A program made the position numbers and the translations under genes. From Chlorobiaceae bacterium (GTDB lineage Bacteria > Bacteroidota > Chlorobiia > Chlorobiales > Chlorobiaceae), in assembly GCA_013334565.1 (NCBI GenBank), contig JAAXXI010000015.1, positions 1-40,153 on the forward strand: DNA of 40,153 nt. The letters are read 5' to 3'. How positions within the stretch are numbered: position 1 is the stretch's first letter; each line of letters begins with the position of its first letter. The notes beneath the pieces were generated by a model. That model worked only from the letters and a program-made list of their open reading frames with translations. It ran no database searches and was not told where the DNA came from. Of the stretch, positions 38,153 through 40,153 are shown in pieces.

Positions 38153-38334
38153 GGAACGAATCGGAACAAAAGTTTTACCGGATTGGGCACGGAAGGAACC
38201 GGTAAGTCCCAATACGTTAAGGACGATCCGCCGTTTGCTTACGAAGTATGGATATCCTCCAGATGCTCAAGAGGGTGCCACACAACTGGTAATTCGTCAG
38301 GCTGAACTTATGGCAGAAGTTATGGTGAGTTGAC
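38142..38334 (+). pseudogene. hsdR: hsdR 3' remnant (type I restriction endonuclease C-terminus)
   Basis: In one frame without a start codon, about 64 codons read RDLEERIGTKVLPDWARKE, then NTLRTIRRLLTKYGYPP followed by DAQEGATQLVIRQAELMAE and stop at 38332-38334. This fits the C-terminal end of HsdR (vxxDWxxrE ... LRxxvkrLLxKYGYPPdxQexAxxLVxeQAE). The first ~950 residues, with the nuclease and helicase domains, are absent. Together with the hsdM and fic remnants it marks a collapsed type I R-M operon. Confidence 0.72.
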
Positions 38335-38402
38335 CTGAATGGAAATGGTCATATCTTACAGGAAGTATATCGGAAACAAAACATCATCCTTTATCTCCCG
38401 TC

Positions 38403-38804
38403 ATGGCATTCGAGACAAGCAAGAACTACTATTCCATCAGCGAGGTAAGCAAGATCGCAGGTGTTCCTGCCTACCTGCTCAGGTACTGGGAAAGCTTTTT
38501 CACGGAACTCGCGCCAGCCAGGGACACGAGGGGCAACAGGCGTTACACCAACCGTGACATCGCCATGGTGCTCAATATCAAGGAGCTTGTCCATGAAAAG
38601 GGCTATCGGCTCGGCAAGGCCAGCGATATCGTCAAGGGGGTCATCCGCGACAGCGAGGAAGACCATAAAATCACCGAGATACTCAAGCTCCAGAAACAGA
38701 TAGGCGTGGAAAAGAAAAAACATACGGTGGTCGACGAACGCAGGATGCTGCTCCTGCAGGAGATAAAGGAGGAGATAGAGGATATCCTGCAGCTTCTCGG
38801 ATAG
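38403..38804 (+). CDS. MerR-family transcriptional regulator
   Basis: 133 aa. A MerR-type winged helix-turn-helix covers residues ~8-75 (YSISEVSKIAGVPAYLLRYWESFF, then RGNRRYTNRDIAMVL), followed by a helix and a Lys/Glu-rich coiled coil (EILKLQKQ ... EEIEDILQLL) for dimerisation. No Cys pattern for metal sensing or effector domain is present, so the signal is unknown. This form of MerR protein (LRYWE) is common in Bacteroidota/Chlorobiota. It is convergent with fmoA, and the two share a terminator. Confidence 0.88.
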   Translation: MAFETSKNYYSISEVSKIAGVPAYLLRYWESFFTELAPARDTRGNRRYTNRDIAMVLNIKELVHEKGYRLGKASDIVKGVIRDSEEDHKITEILKLQKQIGVEKKKHTVVDERRMLLLQEIKEEIEDILQLLG

Positions 38805-38888
38805 AAAAAAGAAAGGGGAGCCCGGGGTGCTGCCCGGCAATGTGAACCAGTGGCTCGAGGAGTTTTCTGAAAGAAAAGGCGGAAAGAT

Positions 38889-38921
38889 AAAAAAAGAAAG
38901 ACCGGCTTTCGCCGGTCTTTC
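38889..38921. terminator. Bidirectional terminator between merR-type gene and fmoA
   Basis: GAAAGACCGGC (38896-38906) pairs with GCCGGTCTTTC (38911-38921) around TTTC. On the minus strand it is followed by seven T (38895-38889), a strong terminator for fmoA, whose stop lies 22 bp before. On the plus strand it can stop read-through from the merR-type gene with a weaker T tract. Confidence 0.9.
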
Positions 38922-38942
38922 GATTTCAATTCAGGCAGTACC

Positions 38943-40043
38943 TTACTGTGCGTAGAGGACTTCGAACTGTCCGGTGCCGCCTTTGCAGACATGCTCGACC
39001 CAGCGGGCATAAGCGCCGCCGCTCCAGCGATACTCCTCGAGGTTCTGCGAACGGAACTGCGGGGCCGCATAGCGGACCTTGTATCCTTTCGGGAGAACGA
39101 TCTTGAGCTGGGTATCGACGGTGAAGTCGTTGAACTTGCCAACCATGCCGTGGTGGACCAGCGGAATGAGCGGGTGGTTCAGGATCCTGCGGAGACCGCC
39201 GCCTGCATCCACCGATACGCCCGGGAATTCGCCGTCAACCTTGACTTCGATGCCCTGTGAATCGGAACGGAAGCCTGCTTCGACCGATGCCGGCCTGTTG
39301 AGCTTGTCTGACGGGAAGAGCTCTGCCCAGCGTGCGATGGAGTCTACGATACCCGAGCCGCCGTGAGAGAAACGCCACCTGGTCACGCCGACGGGGCCTT
39401 TTTCACCGCTCTGGGTGCCGATGCTGTTGACTTCGATTTTGGAAATCCTCTGGCCGCCTTCATTCAGTGCGGTGAAAGCCGGGCCGATGAACCAGAACTC
39501 GCGGATCCAGTCGTTGAATGCGCCGGTTGACTGAAGGGCTTTCAGTGTGCCTTCCCAGGTGTCGATGACGTCGTTGTTGTCGAGGGGCACTTTCATGATG
39601 ATATCATGGAACTGGCGGCCCTGCATGTAGATCGGGTTCGGAACGTTCCTGCGGACTGCATCGGAACGGTAGTAGAAGAGGTTGACAACGGAACCTTCAA
39701 AGGAGAAAGCGTGAGAAAAATCGCCGACGGATACGGTTCCTTCGCCGACGCAGATCCTTCTTTCCTTGGTTTCATTGGCTATGTCGGCTTCCACGACCAG
39801 CTTGTTTTTCGTGCTGTCGACAATCGACTCGATAACTGCAGAAAACCTGACGAAACCTTTAGCGGGATCGAGAGGTTTCACATTGATTTTGACGTTGCAG
39901 TCTGCGGGCAGCAGGGGCAGGGCAGGGGGCACATTCACTTTCGCCCGGCCTTTTACTTTTCCCCATGAGCTCGCGCCGCCCTCAAGGATGATTTCATAAT
40001 CCGAGTGTGCGGTGGTGGTGTCTTTTGTGCCGAAAAGAGCCAT
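38943..40043 (-). CDS. fmoA: Fenna-Matthews-Olson bacteriochlorophyll a protein
   Basis: 366 aa, exactly the length of the Chlorobaculum tepidum FMO protein. The N-terminus (MALFGTKDTTTAHSDYEI) and C-terminus (VCKGGTGQFEVLYAQ) are intact, as are the pigment-ligating histidines of the family, for example His290, His297 and His298 in HPLIPLVHH, and the FSHAFSF and RQFHDI segments. The trimer holds bacteriochlorophyll a and passes excitation energy from the chlorosome baseplate to the reaction centre. AAGGAG lies eight bases before the ATG. The leader carries a small inverted repeat; transcription ends at the strong terminator. Confidence 0.99.
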   Translation of the reverse strand: MALFGTKDTTTAHSDYEIILEGGASSWGKVKGRAKVNVPPALPLLPADCNVKINVKPLDPAKGFVRFSAVIESIVDSTKNKLVVEADIANETKERRICVGEGTVSVGDFSHAFSFEGSVVNLFYYRSDAVRRNVPNPIYMQGRQFHDIIMKVPLDNNDVIDTWEGTLKALQSTGAFNDWIREFWFIGPAFTALNEGGQRISKIEVNSIGTQSGEKGPVGVTRWRFSHGGSGIVDSIARWAELFPSDKLNRPASVEAGFRSDSQGIEVKVDGEFPGVSVDAGGGLRRILNHPLIPLVHHGMVGKFNDFTVDTQLKIVLPKGYKVRYAAPQFRSQNLEEYRWSGGAYARWVEHVCKGGTGQFEVLYAQ

Positions 40044-40110
40044 AATGAGTTCTCCTTTTTCTGGTGGCGTTGAGTTTTGGATATTTTCAGGAAATGCTTG
40101 CAGTTAATTC

Positions 40111-40124
40111 CTGTTAAATAACAG
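40111..40124. promoter_or_regulatory. Inverted repeat upstream of fmoA
   Basis: CTGTTA-AA-TAACAG is a perfect 14-bp palindrome 68 bp before the fmoA start codon, in AT-rich sequence at the window edge. It may be an operator or a promoter-near element; no factor can be named. Confidence 0.35.
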
Positions 40125-40153
40125 CTTGAAACAAATTTAAAGAATAAAAATCA

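Overview
The window comes from a green sulfur bacterium (phylum Chlorobiota, family Chlorobiaceae). The clearest marker is a complete 366-aa Fenna-Matthews-Olson bacteriochlorophyll a protein (fmoA) on the minus strand at the right edge. A TrxR-like ferredoxin-NADP reductase without a CxxC motif, an LDH-like malate dehydrogenase, menA and three copies of an RNA that fits the Chlorobi-1 motif agree with this. Most of the window is GC-rich, densely packed core genome. Only the left edge (a heptanucleotide repeat array) and about 37.05-38.40 kb (AT-richer, decayed) look like accessory sequence.

Layout. 0-0.45 kb: a 33-unit 7-bp tandem array with a short inverted partner. 0.45-3.9 kb: an MFS transporter facing a haloacid-dehalogenase-type HAD enzyme and a CDF metal transporter with three cytoplasmic domains. 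4.1-8.4 kb (minus): a four-gene tripartite exporter (permease, ATPase, membrane-fusion protein, outer-membrane lipoprotein). 8.4-12.4 kb: a small membrane protein, a Spy/CpxP-like periplasmic protein and a divergent Mg-type P-type ATPase, with a perfect 17-bp palindrome between the last two. 12.7-18.3 kb: a 10-repeat propeller protein coupled to a ferredoxin-nitroreductase fusion, a secreted protein, a PPK2 polyphosphate kinase, an LPG-synthase-like membrane protein and a Sel1 protein. 18.3-24.8 kb: hisF, then a plus-strand run of a Cys-rich 112-aa protein, ferredoxin-NADP reductase, menA, aguB, a Ste24-type protease and aguA (quinone and agmatine-to-putrescine metabolism).

24.8-25.6 kb holds the most interesting element: three tandem small RNA genes, each with two hairpins and an intrinsic terminator. 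Each is preceded at the same distance by a sigma-54-type -24/-12 promoter (GG-N10-GC). Two related 18-bp near-palindromes between copies 1 and 2 could be activator sites. The arrangement suggests an RpoN-controlled multicopy sRNA regulon.

25.6-37.0 kb: mdh, rpmA-rplU, a four-helix membrane protein, mutS, a radical SAM protein with a probable cobalamin domain, a methyltransferase, a HAD phosphatase, arfB, purT and an MdlA-type ABC half-transporter. The last two genes overlap tail to tail by 46 bp. 37.05-38.40 kb is a graveyard: the frameshifted start of hsdM, an internally deleted fic gene and the last ~60 codons of hsdR lie in order, which I read as a collapsed type I restriction-modification operon. 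A MerR-family regulator and fmoA, sharing a strong bidirectional terminator, close the window. No rRNA, tRNA, CRISPR array or intact insertion sequence was seen.
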